DNA of 64,000 nucleotides from CAISIP01 sp965278985. Lineage in GTDB: Bacteria > Pseudomonadota > Gammaproteobacteria > Burkholderiales > Burkholderiaceae_C. The notes below the pieces were generated by a model. That model was not told where the DNA came from, made no database searches, and saw only the letters and a program-made list of their open reading frames with translations. How positions within the stretch are numbered: position 1 is the first letter of the stretch; each line of letters opens with the position of its first letter. The DNA is taken from NCBI GenBank assembly GCA_965278985.1, contig OZ257131.1, positions 6,696,001 through 6,760,000 on the forward strand, given 5' to 3'. Shown here piece by piece: positions 50,787 to 60,063 of this stretch. Position numbers and translations under genes: made by a program.

Positions 50787-51362
50787 TCATGGCTTGCTCC
50801 GATACAGGGACATGCAACGAAACAGCATTGTCCGGCCGTCCGGCGCCGTGCGGCGCGCCTCGACAGCGTAGCTGCAGTCCGCGAGCAGGTCTTCGAGTTC
50901 ACGCGCTGACAGGTGATTGATCCAGCCGAGTTCCCGGAGCCTGTCGGGCGAATAAGTATCTCCCTGGCGGATGACATGGCTCAGCACGAGATGCGGCACG
51001 CACCGCGATAGTCTTTGCAAGGCGTTGGCCAGATCGGAGAGGTATTCGATCACGCCCAACATCACCACCACGTCATGTCCAGGCGGCAAGCTCTCGCTGC
51101 GCACGTCGAAGCGACGGGTTTCCGGACTCTGTGGCAGCAGATCGTAACCTGTATAGGAGAAGCGCATTGACCGCTCCTGCAAGGCGTCTCGCAGCTTCTG
51201 GTCCCCACATCCGACATCAGCCAGCGACAATTCCAAGCCGTGCGCCGGAGCGATGTCCTGCAGCAATTCTGCGCAGACTTCCGCGCGCTGAAGCCAAGTC
51301 GGCGTAGCTTGATCCGCGCAATTGAAAGGCCTGGGCTGCGCGTCCCGCTGCTGGGTGTTCAT
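50787..51362 (-). CDS. Class I SAM-dependent methyltransferase
   Basis: A 191-residue methyltransferase with a degenerate SAM loop ADVGCGDQKLRDAL, then GYDLLPQ, VVVMLGVIEYLSD and VLSHVIRQGD. GGAGGGG lies about 12 bases before the ATG at 51362. It lies between the exporter ATPase and the smaller methyltransferase. Substrate unknown. Its place next to Wzt with a carbohydrate-binding extension suggests capping of the glycan chain end. Confidence 0.85.
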   Translation of the reverse strand: MNTQQRDAQPRPFNCADQATPTWLQRAEVCAELLQDIAPAHGLELSLADVGCGDQKLRDALQERSMRFSYTGYDLLPQSPETRRFDVRSESLPPGHDVVVMLGVIEYLSDLANALQRLSRCVPHLVLSHVIRQGDTYSPDRLRELGWINHLSARELEDLLADCSYAVEARRTAPDGRTMLFRCMSLYRSKP

Positions 51363-51403
51363 TTCGCCAGTCTGCCCCTCCGGGCGTTCGTGTAAGGTGT
51401 GGA

Positions 51404-52777
51404 TCAGAATTCTTCTCCGCTTTCGAGGCTTACTTCTTCCTGCGCCGGCACTGGGGCACCATGGAGCTCGGCACCTGCCAGACGCCAGTCCCTGGGCTGG
51501 AAATAGAGGCAATTCGCAACGTCGCCACGGTCGCGCACCACCAAGCGGATGTCTTCGACGACGTCGAGGATGTCGTGCATCTCGCCATGAGAAACACTCA
51601 GCTTGATGCGATAAGACCCGGGCCGGAGACCGACATGGGGCAATACCATGCAAACCTGCGCATCTCCGGGCCCAAGGCGCATCCATCCGACATCCCGGCT
51701 GGAAACGATGAACTGAACCGTTTCACCTGGCTGGTGGGTCAGATCGAAAACCATGAGGTTGACGCTGACCTCCTCGACGGCCCCCGCCGCCGACAGGTCG
51801 AGCAGCAACTCGGCGCCGCGTCCCGAGATCCAATAGCCGGCCTCGCCACCCTGGCAGCGAAGGGTCACGCCCTTGACCTGGAGCCGCGACCGGTCGGCGA
51901 TAGCGCGCCGGGATGCGGCGACCCCCGGCGAAGGGGCCGCCGCAGGGGTGGAAACTAGGTCCGCAGGCGGCGTAATTCGCTCACCGGCAAGCCGCGCATT
52001 GCGCGCATTCGCCTCCTGGATACCGTGTTCTTCATAGGCCTTCAGCACCACGCGCGGCGCGCCACGCTCCACGACCCGGCCCTTGCGCATGAACAGACAC
52101 TCATCCGAAAGCGTCTCGATAAGAACAGCACTGTGGGACACCAGGAGCATCGATGTCCCTAGTTTGCGCAATTCGTTGATCCGGTTACGGCATTTCATCC
52201 GGAAGCGCGCATCTCCTACGGACAGCACTTCGTCCACGACCATGATCTTTGGATCGGTATGCACTGCACAGGCGAATCCCAGGCGGGCGAGCATGCCAGA
52301 ACTGTAAGTGCCGATAGGAGCCTCGATCGACTCCTCCAGTTCGGCAAAATCGACGATGGAGTCGTACCGATCGCGGATGTCTTGCTCGGCCACCCCCAAA
52401 AGGGATAAGTTAAGAAAGATATTCTCTCGACCAGACAATACCGGCTTGAATCCTGCTCCTAGCGCCAGCATCGGAGCAATTCGTCCGGTGACCTCGATCT
52501 CTCCCAGAGTCGGTCTGAGGATGCCGCTGATCATCCGTAGCAAGGTGGTCTTGCCGCTGCCATTGAGACCGACGATGCCGATGGACTGGCCCCGCCGCAA
52601 CTCGAAGAAAACGTCGCGCACAGCCCAAAACTCGCTCGGTCGTAGGGCGTCTTCTCCTTCCTTGCGCATCAGCAAACGGCCGATGTCTTGCGCGCCATAG
52701 ATGAAGGAGCGTTTCAGCGATCGAGAAAACTTCTTGGATACGCCCCGCACGGCGACGCACACATCGTCCTGAGCCAT
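51404..52777 (-). CDS. wzt: ABC transporter ATP-binding protein, Wzt-like with C-terminal domain
   Basis: A 457-residue ATPase of the O-antigen/teichoic-acid exporter family. Walker A GLNGSGKTT is at residues 70-78, the signature YSSGM at 158-162, Walker B IMVVDEVL at 178-185 and the switch His215. Residues about 290-457 form a beta-rich extension of the kind that, in E. coli O8/O9a Wzt, binds the capped non-reducing end of the chain before export. So this locus probably exports a glycan whose end is modified by methyl or other groups. Two bases separate its start from the Wzm stop region. Symbol by family role, not identity to a known gene. Confidence 0.92.
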   Translation of the reverse strand: MAQDDVCVAVRGVSKKFSRSLKRSFIYGAQDIGRLLMRKEGEDALRPSEFWAVRDVFFELRRGQSIGIVGLNGSGKTTLLRMISGILRPTLGEIEVTGRIAPMLALGAGFKPVLSGRENIFLNLSLLGVAEQDIRDRYDSIVDFAELEESIEAPIGTYSSGMLARLGFACAVHTDPKIMVVDEVLSVGDARFRMKCRNRINELRKLGTSMLLVSHSAVLIETLSDECLFMRKGRVVERGAPRVVLKAYEEHGIQEANARNARLAGERITPPADLVSTPAAAPSPGVAASRRAIADRSRLQVKGVTLRCQGGEAGYWISGRGAELLLDLSAAGAVEEVSVNLMVFDLTHQPGETVQFIVSSRDVGWMRLGPGDAQVCMVLPHVGLRPGSYRIKLSVSHGEMHDILDVVEDIRLVVRDRGDVANCLYFQPRDWRLAGAELHGAPVPAQEEVSLESGEEF

Positions 52778-52779
52778 GG

Positions 52780-53580
52780 TCAACGGCCCCCCATCAACAT
52801 GCGCTCGATCACAATCGGGGCCGTCGTTCGCACGATGGTAAACCCAGCTACCGTCATCACGGCTCCCGCGGCCAGCACCAGCAGCAAAGTGGAAGGATTT
52901 TGCAAGGCCAGTCCCGCTGCGGCTTCGCGCGCGGAGTTCATCAGAGGCCCCACCGGATTGATGCGGACCACGGCGGCGAACAACCCGCCATCCGCGTGGG
53001 GCTGGTACATAGCCGGAGTCAGGAACAATCCATAACTTAGCACCAGCCGGATGGTGTTGTGGAGGTCGGCGAAAAGCAATGTGAACGGCATGAGGATGCA
53101 GCCGATCCCCAGGCCCAACAGCATAGCCCCTGCAAAACACATGCTGACAATTCCGAGAGCACGCAGGTCCAGACCGTGCGCCACCACCAGCACCGCTATG
53201 GCCAGCGCCAAGCGCACTCCCGCGGTCACCACAGACTCGAAGAGCTGCGCGATGATGATCGACTCGCGCGGAAAGTAGACGCGCGTGAGATAGGAACGCG
53301 CACCCTCGAATGCCTGGTGCGGCACCTCCACCGCCTCGACGACGACTTGCCAGATCAGGGTCCCCAGCAACACGAACATTGGATAAGGCAACACGGTGTT
53401 GCCGGGGTTGATAACGCCCGCCCGGTTGGCCAGCGTGACCCCTGCCGTGATGAACAAGGCCGGAGCAACCATCCAGAAATACCCCAGAAAGGACTTGCGA
53501 TACTTCGCTCCGATGGTGCGTGCGAACAGCCTCCAAGCAAGGGCGAAGATCGCAGACCAGGCAGCAAGGCGAGCCATCAT
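52780..53580 (-). CDS. wzm: ABC-2 type transporter permease, Wzm-like
   Basis: A 266-residue ABC-2 permease of the polysaccharide exporter type, with six predicted membrane helices. It has KYRKSFLGYFWMVAPALFITAG, the intracellular YFPRESIIIAQLF block and a C-terminal TMs-containing region ending MNSAREAAAG. It forms the inner-membrane channel for the lipid-linked glycan, driven by the Wzt ATPase encoded immediately downstream. The start is ATG 53580 (overlap ATGA with the upstream glycosyltransferase); ATG 53577 would work equally. Confidence 0.92.
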   Translation of the reverse strand: MMARLAAWSAIFALAWRLFARTIGAKYRKSFLGYFWMVAPALFITAGVTLANRAGVINPGNTVLPYPMFVLLGTLIWQVVVEAVEVPHQAFEGARSYLTRVYFPRESIIIAQLFESVVTAGVRLALAIAVLVVAHGLDLRALGIVSMCFAGAMLLGLGIGCILMPFTLLFADLHNTIRLVLSYGLFLTPAMYQPHADGGLFAAVVRINPVGPLMNSAREAAAGLALQNPSTLLLVLAAGAVMTVAGFTIVRTTAPIVIERMLMGGR

Positions 53581-54515
53581 GGATTGCCTTCCTGTACTGC
53601 GGGCGGGGCCGGCATCTCGAAGGCCGCTTGCTCATGCAGCCAGCGCCGCTCTCGCCAGCCATCGAAAGCGGCCTTGGGGGAATAGGATGATCGCGGCCTC
53701 AGCCATGCACGCCAGAACGGTCGCATTAGGCGCTTGCGTTCACCCTTGAAATGCAGGACTGATTTCTCCGGCAACGCGGTGCAGATTTCGCTGTACTGGT
53801 TGTCGGGGGAAAAGTTGTACAGGTCACAGGGCAGGAGAAGTACGCGGCATCCATCCACCTCCACCAAATCATGCTTGGCCATGGCCGAAGGGCCAAGGCC
53901 TACGCAGTCTCGCAAAGCGAGCTGGTCGCCGAACCAGGCGGCTTGGTCGGAATATCGGTCACGGTAAATGGTGGTGAAACGCTCGAAAAATCGCTTTGTG
54001 ACGGCAGGGCGCGCGTTGTTGAGAATCAGGAAGCCGCCATTGATGGGTTGGTCCTCCCTCTCGCGCCAAGTCACCGCGACATCGAAATCGGTGTCGAAGA
54101 CTGGCTCGAGAGACGCGTTGACCAGGATATCGGAGTCAAGGATCACCTTGGGCTGCCTGAAATCACTGTCCAGCACGTGGCGCAATTGCGCGTTCGCGCG
54201 TTCGAGCATCAGTTTGCTGGTGTCGATGCCAGCACGCACGACACGATCGACTACGCCCCTACGCAGTTTGAGTTCGGTCCTCGCATCCGTCAACACGGTC
54301 GTAGCGGCACCAGGGTGGAAAAGCCGCGCCGACGCGAACATCATCTCGATCATCGACAGATACTCGTCATGCGCAAGGGTCTGGTTGGGGTGAACTGCCT
54401 CGCTGGTACGCAGCGAGACATGGAAGGTAACGAACTCCAAGCTCAATTTTCTATTTCCATGCGACAAGGAGGACGCATACCCACTAATGTGGCGCCCCGC
54501 GTAAAACTCGCTCAC
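53577..54515 (-). CDS. Predicted glycosyltransferase with DXD motif
   Basis: A 312-residue protein resembling a GT-A glycosyltransferase: PKVILDSDILVNASLEPVF contains D-x-D, preceded by a nucleotide-sugar strand ATTVLTDARTE, and followed by REREDQPINGGFLILNNA, with DQPINGG similar to acceptor loops. It starts at GTG 54515, overlapping the oxygenase gene by 32 bases; TTG 54446 (with GGAAA upstream) is a fallback that removes the overlap. Its stop overlaps Wzm by four bases. No named family recognised with confidence. Confidence 0.82.
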   Translation of the reverse strand: MSEFYAGRHISGYASSLSHGNRKLSLEFVTFHVSLRTSEAVHPNQTLAHDEYLSMIEMMFASARLFHPGAATTVLTDARTELKLRRGVVDRVVRAGIDTSKLMLERANAQLRHVLDSDFRQPKVILDSDILVNASLEPVFDTDFDVAVTWREREDQPINGGFLILNNARPAVTKRFFERFTTIYRDRYSDQAAWFGDQLALRDCVGLGPSAMAKHDLVEVDGCRVLLLPCDLYNFSPDNQYSEICTALPEKSVLHFKGERKRLMRPFWRAWLRPRSSYSPKAAFDGWRERRWLHEQAAFEMPAPPAVQEGNP

Positions 54516-55359
54516 GATGCCGGTTGACCATTTCGTAGTAATGCGACGACGGGTCCATCATCGACTCGTTAGTGATTGCATGCTCTGTGGACAGCGCCTT
54601 TCGTCCAAAGAAGATTTGGTGCGAAACCTTTCGGCTGTCCACCACCCATACTTCCCCTGGGTCGAAGAACACAATGTGCTTGGGCTGGCCTTCCCGGCCG
54701 GCTTCCGCAAAACCCTTGAACACCGCGAAGTTGAGGTCGTGGCATATGCGCCCCGGTGTGCTCTTGCGGAGAAACTCCTCGTCCAGCAGGCTCAGGGACG
54801 TGTTCAGAAGGTGCTCAAGGCCATGGCTGGTATGCCAGATCCGCGGCACCACGTCGAGGTTGACGAAAAGCCGCAAGTGGTGACTCGGGAGATCCTCCTT
54901 GTAGACATCCACATGGAGATTCTCATTGATGGTCTCGTTCAGCCGCCAAGTAATCGACGGTCTTTCTATCCTGTAAGTGGGAAAAAGCCTGGCCACTAGA
55001 GCCTCGACCTGGCCGTTCACATGCCGGACCTGTTCCGCGAAGCGGTTCATGCGCTTCTTGTCGCCGGCGAAAGTATTGCGCAGCAGTTCATCGTTGGCGC
55101 TAGCCCCCAAGCCCAAAAAATTGAACTGCTTGTGCTGCTTGAGGAAATTCAGAGACTTAAATTTCTTGGTCGCTGCCTCGTCGAACTCGACTGATGCCAG
55201 GAATTCCCGGTCGAAATCGATCTGAAAATCCTTCAGGATGAAGGCTTGGCCGGCTTCATACAGCGTTGTAGCCGTGCGAGACAGCGCAGCGGCCTCCTGC
55301 GCCATGTCCAAGACATGGAAATAGTCTTCCACATCCGGATGCCGAAATATCTTCGCCAT
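54484..55359 (-). CDS. Kdo-hydroxylase-like 2-oxoglutarate/Fe(II) dioxygenase
   Basis: A 291-residue protein with the double-stranded beta-helix pattern of Fe(II)/2-oxoglutarate oxygenases: LHVDVYKEDLPSHHLRLFVNLD supplies an HxD iron pair and VSHQIFFGRKAL the distal His and Arg. The layout resembles KdoO-type Kdo 3-hydroxylases. It sits within the glycan operon between FkbM methyltransferase and a glycosyltransferase, 3 bases from the former. A hydroxyl on a sugar of the glycan or its core is the likely product, but the family assignment is by motif pattern only. Metal and cosubstrate residues seem intact. Confidence 0.7.
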   Translation of the reverse strand: MAKIFRHPDVEDYFHVLDMAQEAAALSRTATTLYEAGQAFILKDFQIDFDREFLASVEFDEAATKKFKSLNFLKQHKQFNFLGLGASANDELLRNTFAGDKKRMNRFAEQVRHVNGQVEALVARLFPTYRIERPSITWRLNETINENLHVDVYKEDLPSHHLRLFVNLDVVPRIWHTSHGLEHLLNTSLSLLDEEFLRKSTPGRICHDLNFAVFKGFAEAGREGQPKHIVFFDPGEVWVVDSRKVSHQIFFGRKALSTEHAITNESMMDPSSHYYEMVNRHRERVLRGAPH

Positions 55360-55362
55360 GGG

Positions 55363-56337
55363 TCACTTCTTGGCCATCGGAGGCACGTAGCTCTTCAGGA
55401 AATTTCGGAACAATTCATCGTATTTGCCATCGCGGTAGAAGATGTAGTTGAAGCCGCCTTCGCCGTTCTTGCGCATGCGCTCGATTTGTTCGACGCTGAA
55501 AATGACCTTGCGGTTCGTCCGCAGCTGGTCCATGGAGTAGCGCCATCCCGCCGATACCATGCGATCGATGATCGCGACGCAGGAAGGAATCCGGTGGTCG
55601 ATCTCGATGAGTACCGACTCCAGGCTCGAACCAGTCAACGTCTGCCAGCAGCCCTCGACCACCTTGCTCTCCAGGCCATCGACATCGATCTTGATGTGCC
55701 TCGGGGACGGTATGGCGCCGCTGGACACCAAGGAATCCAGCGAGAAGGAGACGCAGCCCTGCACCAGGCGCGCATCCCTGGCGGTCTTGATCGCCCCGAA
55801 GTCCTTGTCCTGGGTCCAGGTGTTCTCGCCGAAATCATGGTGGGACAGACCTTCGGCGAACCCTCCTAGCAGCAGGCGGTCAACCCGGTTCTCATTGCTC
55901 ATCGCCATGCAATAGGCCGTCACCTGCCCATGCAGTTCGTTGATGTAGATGTTCTTGTTCAACTCCGCGTAATTCAGCGCTTCGGGCTCGAACGAATACA
56001 CCCTCGCACCCGCGACCTTGGCGGCATAGATCGAGTACATGCCGACATTGGCACCGATGTCGACCAGCACATCGCCCGCATTCATGCTCTCGAGCCACGG
56101 AATGGTGGTGGGCTCTTTCGTGAACAGGGTTTCCGTGCGCTTGACTGATAGCCGATTGGATTCGACGTAGCGCACCGGAATCGCTCCCACCATGGTTTCA
56201 GCGTAGGGAATCTTCAGCCAAGGCAGATCTATCTGCTTCTTCGCGATGGCTCCAATGGTCTTGAGCATGCTGTCGCCTTTATCCTGTGTTGGAAGCAGAG
56301 ATTTGATCTTGGTGGAGAGGGATTGCAAACTGGTCAT
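55363..56337 (-). CDS. FkbM-family methyltransferase
   Basis: A 324-residue SAM-dependent methyltransferase of the FkbM family. It has VLVDIGANVGMYSIYAAK, RVYSFEPEALNYAELNKN and HIKIDVDGLESKVVEG, the three hallmark blocks, after a 70-residue N-terminus. FkbM proteins O-methylate hydroxyls of glycans and natural products. The gene follows a second methyltransferase at 56351 by 13 bases and precedes the oxygenase by 3. Acceptor unknown. Confidence 0.92.
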   Translation of the reverse strand: MTSLQSLSTKIKSLLPTQDKGDSMLKTIGAIAKKQIDLPWLKIPYAETMVGAIPVRYVESNRLSVKRTETLFTKEPTTIPWLESMNAGDVLVDIGANVGMYSIYAAKVAGARVYSFEPEALNYAELNKNIYINELHGQVTAYCMAMSNENRVDRLLLGGFAEGLSHHDFGENTWTQDKDFGAIKTARDARLVQGCVSFSLDSLVSSGAIPSPRHIKIDVDGLESKVVEGCWQTLTGSSLESVLIEIDHRIPSCVAIIDRMVSAGWRYSMDQLRTNRKVIFSVEQIERMRKNGEGGFNYIFYRDGKYDELFRNFLKSYVPPMAKK

Positions 56338-56350
56338 GGCGGGGCCACTG

Positions 56351-57136
56351 TCAGGCGCGGCTGGCGTAGATCAGCGTCCTAGCGCCATTGCGCTCATCGC
56401 GCAGCTCGGCCACATCGACATTCGCGAAGCCGCACTGCTTGAGGATATCGACCAGCGTGTTGAGCGGCAGCCACTTAGCGTGGTCGTACATGCCTGCGAA
56501 AGCTTCCTCACGGCCGCCCTCACGGAAATGCTTGTAACGGTACGACACGCCGTCCACCTGGTAAGTCTCGGTCGCCTCCTCTTCGCGGGCATAGTGCGTA
56601 TCCAGCATGATAGCTTTGCGGGTACGGGAGGCCAGTTTTATCATGTGGGTGACGGGGTCCACCAAGTGGTAGAGCACGCCCATGTGGTGCGTGATGTCAA
56701 CTTCGGGCACCTTGGAGAAATCTGTCTCCTGTTCCACATCGCACTTGAAAGCTGTCACCTCGAAGCCGAAGCTCCAAGTGCGTACCATCGTTTTCGTGAC
56801 GTTCTCGATGCGGGAGTCGATACCGGTTACCTTGGCGCCATAGGCAGCCAAGGCGATCGTGTGCACGCCTTCGAAGCAGCCTACTTCCAGCACGGATAGG
56901 CCTTGCAGCGGGAATCGCTTGTTTAGTTCGGTGATGCGCCGATCCGGGATTTCCTGCGGCAGGTTGCGCTTGGTGGCCGAAGCCTGCTTGCCAAAGCGCC
57001 TGCCGTTGGAATCCAAGGTGAAGCACTGCCAAGGTAGCATGTCGTTGAGGCGGCTGAGGTCCGCGTCGCTCAGGTGGTCGACGTACTTGGTCTCGGTGCG
57101 TCCCTGGCTATCGGTTGCGATTGGAAATGAATCCAT
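56351..57136 (-). CDS. Class I SAM-dependent methyltransferase (CmoB/DUF1698-like)
   Basis: A 261-residue methyltransferase. LQGLSVLEVGCFEGVHTIALAAYGAKVTGIDS is a canonical SAM loop and second strand; VDITHHMGVLYHLVDPVTHM and the C-terminal GFANVDVAELRDERNGART resemble the DUF1698/CmoB type. True CmoB uses carboxy-SAM on tRNA; here, position inside a glycan operon makes a sugar acceptor likelier. It overlaps the larger methyltransferase by 29 bases upstream, so coupling by ribosome re-initiation is possible. Confidence 0.9.
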   Translation of the reverse strand: MDSFPIATDSQGRTETKYVDHLSDADLSRLNDMLPWQCFTLDSNGRRFGKQASATKRNLPQEIPDRRITELNKRFPLQGLSVLEVGCFEGVHTIALAAYGAKVTGIDSRIENVTKTMVRTWSFGFEVTAFKCDVEQETDFSKVPEVDITHHMGVLYHLVDPVTHMIKLASRTRKAIMLDTHYAREEEATETYQVDGVSYRYKHFREGGREEAFAGMYDHAKWLPLNTLVDILKQCGFANVDVAELRDERNGARTLIYASRA

Positions 57137-58277
57137 GAAGAGTCCTCAATAAGTAGGGGGGAGTGGCTCCAGGCCGTCCTTTTTCAAGGACGACGAAGAA
57201 GTCCTTATGGTTCGGTTGGTTGGTGATGGCGAAGCGCTGGAAGCCAATTTGAGTGGCAGTACGCGCCAACAGCTCCGCCATGGAAGCGGGGGTGTAGAAA
57301 TGTACATGAATCGACCTGCCGCTTTTCATCAGGTCTTCGACGCTAGATTTTGGCATCTGGACGCTGCCCCAGCGTCTGAAGTGCTCGGGCGTGACTTGCA
57401 TCGATCCGCCACGCCACTCGGCCACGATCTCCTCCACTGTCGAGGCGGGGAAAGCGTAGTCCTGGCAACCATCCCTGTCCGGAATGACCGCCGCGACGAA
57501 GCCGTCGGATTTCAGCAAGGAAGACCAGTAAGCGAAATGTCCCAGCGGGTTGGCAAGGTGCTCTACGACATGGCTGGAGAATATAAAGTCCAGCGACTCC
57601 TTTTTAGCTGGAATGTTATCGGCCGTTCCCACCACGTAGTGATCCCACAGATCCTTGTTGACGGGGGTTGGCGTCTCCTTGCCATACAAGCTTTGCCACA
57701 TGGCGGGAGTGGCCTGCTCCACATAACGGACACGGCGGTTGCGGTCGGGCAGCGCTTGCGGTTTGGGGCCGGGGCCGATCTCGACACCCTCGCCGGACAT
57801 CCTTGACAAAAGCTCGGCGCGATTGAGCATTTGGTGCACGCCAAGAAACACCTCGGCGGTATTGTCCTCACCGGCGGCAATCACCAGATCGGGATAGTCT
57901 TCGTGCGCTGGCGGGACGTCGAAGCGCAGCATGCGGGTCGAAGCGGAGGTTGCCACCGTCACCGGCCCCCGCGCGTCGCCCTTTTGCCACCAGACCTGCA
58001 GCTGCGCCGGTGCTTCCGTGGTGCCCCTGATCTGAAAAGTACCCAATCCGCGCACGAAATTGGGCCAGTACAAGGCGGCATCCCGGACATAGATGCGCGA
58101 GCGGATCGGAACCGCACAGCCCCGCACCAGCGGAGAATTGAGTTGGGAAGCAGAAGCAGGAAATTTGCGCAGAAGCTCCTTTGGAAAGGGAATCGTCTGC
58201 CATCCGGTACCGTCTCCCGCGTTGCGCTGGAAAGCGAAACGCTTGTCCGGCTTGAGCAGCATGTCAATGACGTTCAT
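57108..58277 (-). CDS. Class I SAM methyltransferase with N-terminal extra domain
   Basis: A 389-residue protein. Residues about 60-150 form a beta-rich region without known match (LYWPNFVRGLGTFQIRGTT); the C-terminal methyltransferase begins around residue 160 with the atypical loop GVEIGPGPKPQALPD, followed by LDFIFSSHVVEHLANP and SDGFVAAVIPDRDG. Similar two-part enzymes occur in O-antigen clusters. It ends 29 bases inside the next gene. The ATG at 58277 is the first codon after the upstream stop region. Acceptor unknown. Confidence 0.88.
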   Translation of the reverse strand: MNVIDMLLKPDKRFAFQRNAGDGTGWQTIPFPKELLRKFPASASQLNSPLVRGCAVPIRSRIYVRDAALYWPNFVRGLGTFQIRGTTEAPAQLQVWWQKGDARGPVTVATSASTRMLRFDVPPAHEDYPDLVIAAGEDNTAEVFLGVHQMLNRAELLSRMSGEGVEIGPGPKPQALPDRNRRVRYVEQATPAMWQSLYGKETPTPVNKDLWDHYVVGTADNIPAKKESLDFIFSSHVVEHLANPLGHFAYWSSLLKSDGFVAAVIPDRDGCQDYAFPASTVEEIVAEWRGGSMQVTPEHFRRWGSVQMPKSSVEDLMKSGRSIHVHFYTPASMAELLARTATQIGFQRFAITNQPNHKDFFVVLEKGRPGATPPYLLRTLHGFISNRNR

Positions 58278-58289
58278 CTGTGTCCTGTG

Positions 58290-59120
58290 TCAAGGGGCGA
58301 CCGCCCGGCGGACCGCGCCTCGCATGCGGGTCCATAGCGCATGCCAGCCATGGGCAGTATCGATTGGCGGCACAGCCTGCGGCCCATGGCGCCAGTTTCC
58401 CAAGGCATCCTGGTGCCACTCTTTATGCCCGAAATGCAAGAAAGGCTGGGATCCCACCTGCACCGCCAGCAACCCTGCTTGCTCAGAGCGCTTGGTGGCG
58501 GCGATTTCAGCGGCGATGCATTCGCCGAAGTTCGCGCCGTGCAGAAATCCATCCATTGCCAGCAGCGTGGCACGGCTGGCGAACCAGGTCAGGGAGCGCA
58601 AGTGACCCGCCTTATGGCCCGGCGCCACACCGTGACGGGCCATGAATTGGAGGTACACGTCCACGCGATTGGCTGGCTTACCCGCGATAGTGTGTTCGCG
58701 CATCTGTTGCTTATCCACGGCACTGCGCATGGTTTCCCAAGGGCGGTCCCAACCCGAATTCCAGCTCTCGCCGACGAGGCCCACGCTTGGCTTGTCCGAG
58801 GCATCCACAAAAGGCTTGAGCCAGGGACCGGATTTCAGTTCGCACTCGTCCTGCAGGAACAGGTAGCCGCTGTAGTCAGGGAACATACGCCAGCCATGGT
58901 CCCAGGCACCAATATTCATGCCCTCGTTCGGCCGGTCCACAATAGTCATACCTTCGAGCGAAGGAGGCAGCGGCAAGGCGCCGGTGCTGGTCCGGTTGAT
59001 GACGACGACAATATCCGCCTGCACGCCCGCCGGGGCGGCGCGCAACCCGCGTGCAAGGGTGTCGAGCGGCACAATATCGCGCGGCTCGTACAAGGAAATG
59101 ACGACCAGAAAGCGCCGCAC
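58290..59120 (-). CDS. Putative glycosyltransferase-like protein
   Basis: A 276-residue protein. FLVVISLYEPRDIVPLDTL at the start, ADIVVVINRTSTG, DRPNEGMNIGAWDHGW and YLFLQDECELKSGPW resemble a GT-A-like fold with an acidic D-E-C motif where a metal-binding D-x-D would be. I do not recognise the exact family. Start GTG 59120 is chosen because GGGAGG lies 8 bases upstream; an in-frame ATG at 59144 lies 8 codons before and has no good site. It lies between two glycosyltransferase genes and a methyltransferase. Confidence 0.75.
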   Translation of the reverse strand: MRRFLVVISLYEPRDIVPLDTLARGLRAAPAGVQADIVVVINRTSTGALPLPPSLEGMTIVDRPNEGMNIGAWDHGWRMFPDYSGYLFLQDECELKSGPWLKPFVDASDKPSVGLVGESWNSGWDRPWETMRSAVDKQQMREHTIAGKPANRVDVYLQFMARHGVAPGHKAGHLRSLTWFASRATLLAMDGFLHGANFGECIAAEIAATKRSEQAGLLAVQVGSQPFLHFGHKEWHQDALGNWRHGPQAVPPIDTAHGWHALWTRMRGAVRRAVAP

Positions 59121-59121
59121 G

Positions 59122-60063
59122 TCATGTACCTCCCACTGATGCATCGCCAGTACGCTTGAGGTATTCACGGATCGCCCGCGTGCGCTCGCGCTTGGCCTCG
59201 TAGACAGCCTTGTGCGCAATGAATCCAGAGGCCTTGTCAGCACCCCGGTTGTACGAGTCGAAGGCCTTGCGCAGGAAGCGGGGTAGAAGATGCCCCAAGC
59301 GCAGATCGCGCAATAGTGACGGCCTGAAAAAGCCGAGTTCGATCTCGCGCGCCACGTCGGAGAGGGCCAAGCTGCCATCTTTGAGCATCAATCGCACCTC
59401 GTGCAACCAATGGAAGCCGAACTGGTTGCCTGCATAGGTCCAAGGCTGGGTGTACACATCCGTATAGTGCAGCAGCCGGGTGTCCGCGTCCGCATGCTCC
59501 AGGCTGTTCCACTCGAAGGGAATACCGAACTTGACCTCGGCATCGTCCAGCACGCACAGCTCATACATCAGCCTTTCGTAGTCGAAGAGGCCCGCGTCCA
59601 TCGAGGCCACCAGTCCCTCGATCGTCCAGTCCAGGCGAGCGCAGTCGAGCAACATGACGGCGCACTGCTTGATGCGCTTGCTGGGCGCCCCCACCTTCTG
59701 CGTGGTGGCCTCCTGGAACTTCACTTCTTTCTGGATCACCACCTTGGCGCCGTCGAAAGGGATCGTCCACAGCTCGCGAATGTCGCGGAATACCAGCATG
59801 TCGGCGTCCATGTAGATGGCCTTGCCCTTGTATTCGGCCAGCTTGGGGATGCAGAAGCGGCTGAACGAAAAGCCCGTTCGCTGGCCATTTCTTGGATCTT
59901 GCGGCTTGGGCACCGGCAAATCCACCATGGGGATGACTTGCACCGTGGCGGTTGTGTGCCTCTTGATGGAGTGCTCCAGCACCGACACGGCAAGCGCCTG
60001 CGATCGGTCGGCGCCCACGAAGACGCGGATCGGGGAGTCGTCGGTATCGTGTCGGTTTGTCAT
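59122..60063 (-). CDS. GT8-like glycosyltransferase, paralogue of 47481-48365
   Basis: A 313-residue GT8-like enzyme with IRVFVGADRSQALAVSVLEHSI, AIYMDADMLVFRDI (DXD), VMLLDCARLDWTIEGLV and WNSLEHAD ... LLHYTDVYTQPWT. Its blocks match the gene at 47481-48365 in order and spacing, so the two arose by duplication, though they sit ten kilobases apart in the same operon. The start at 60063 overlaps the upstream stop by four bases (ATGA). Probably adds a hexose to the glycan from a nucleotide sugar with retention of configuration. Confidence 0.9.
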   Translation of the reverse strand: MTNRHDTDDSPIRVFVGADRSQALAVSVLEHSIKRHTTATVQVIPMVDLPVPKPQDPRNGQRTGFSFSRFCIPKLAEYKGKAIYMDADMLVFRDIRELWTIPFDGAKVVIQKEVKFQEATTQKVGAPSKRIKQCAVMLLDCARLDWTIEGLVASMDAGLFDYERLMYELCVLDDAEVKFGIPFEWNSLEHADADTRLLHYTDVYTQPWTYAGNQFGFHWLHEVRLMLKDGSLALSDVAREIELGFFRPSLLRDLRLGHLLPRFLRKAFDSYNRGADKASGFIAHKAVYEAKRERTRAIREYLKRTGDASVGGT

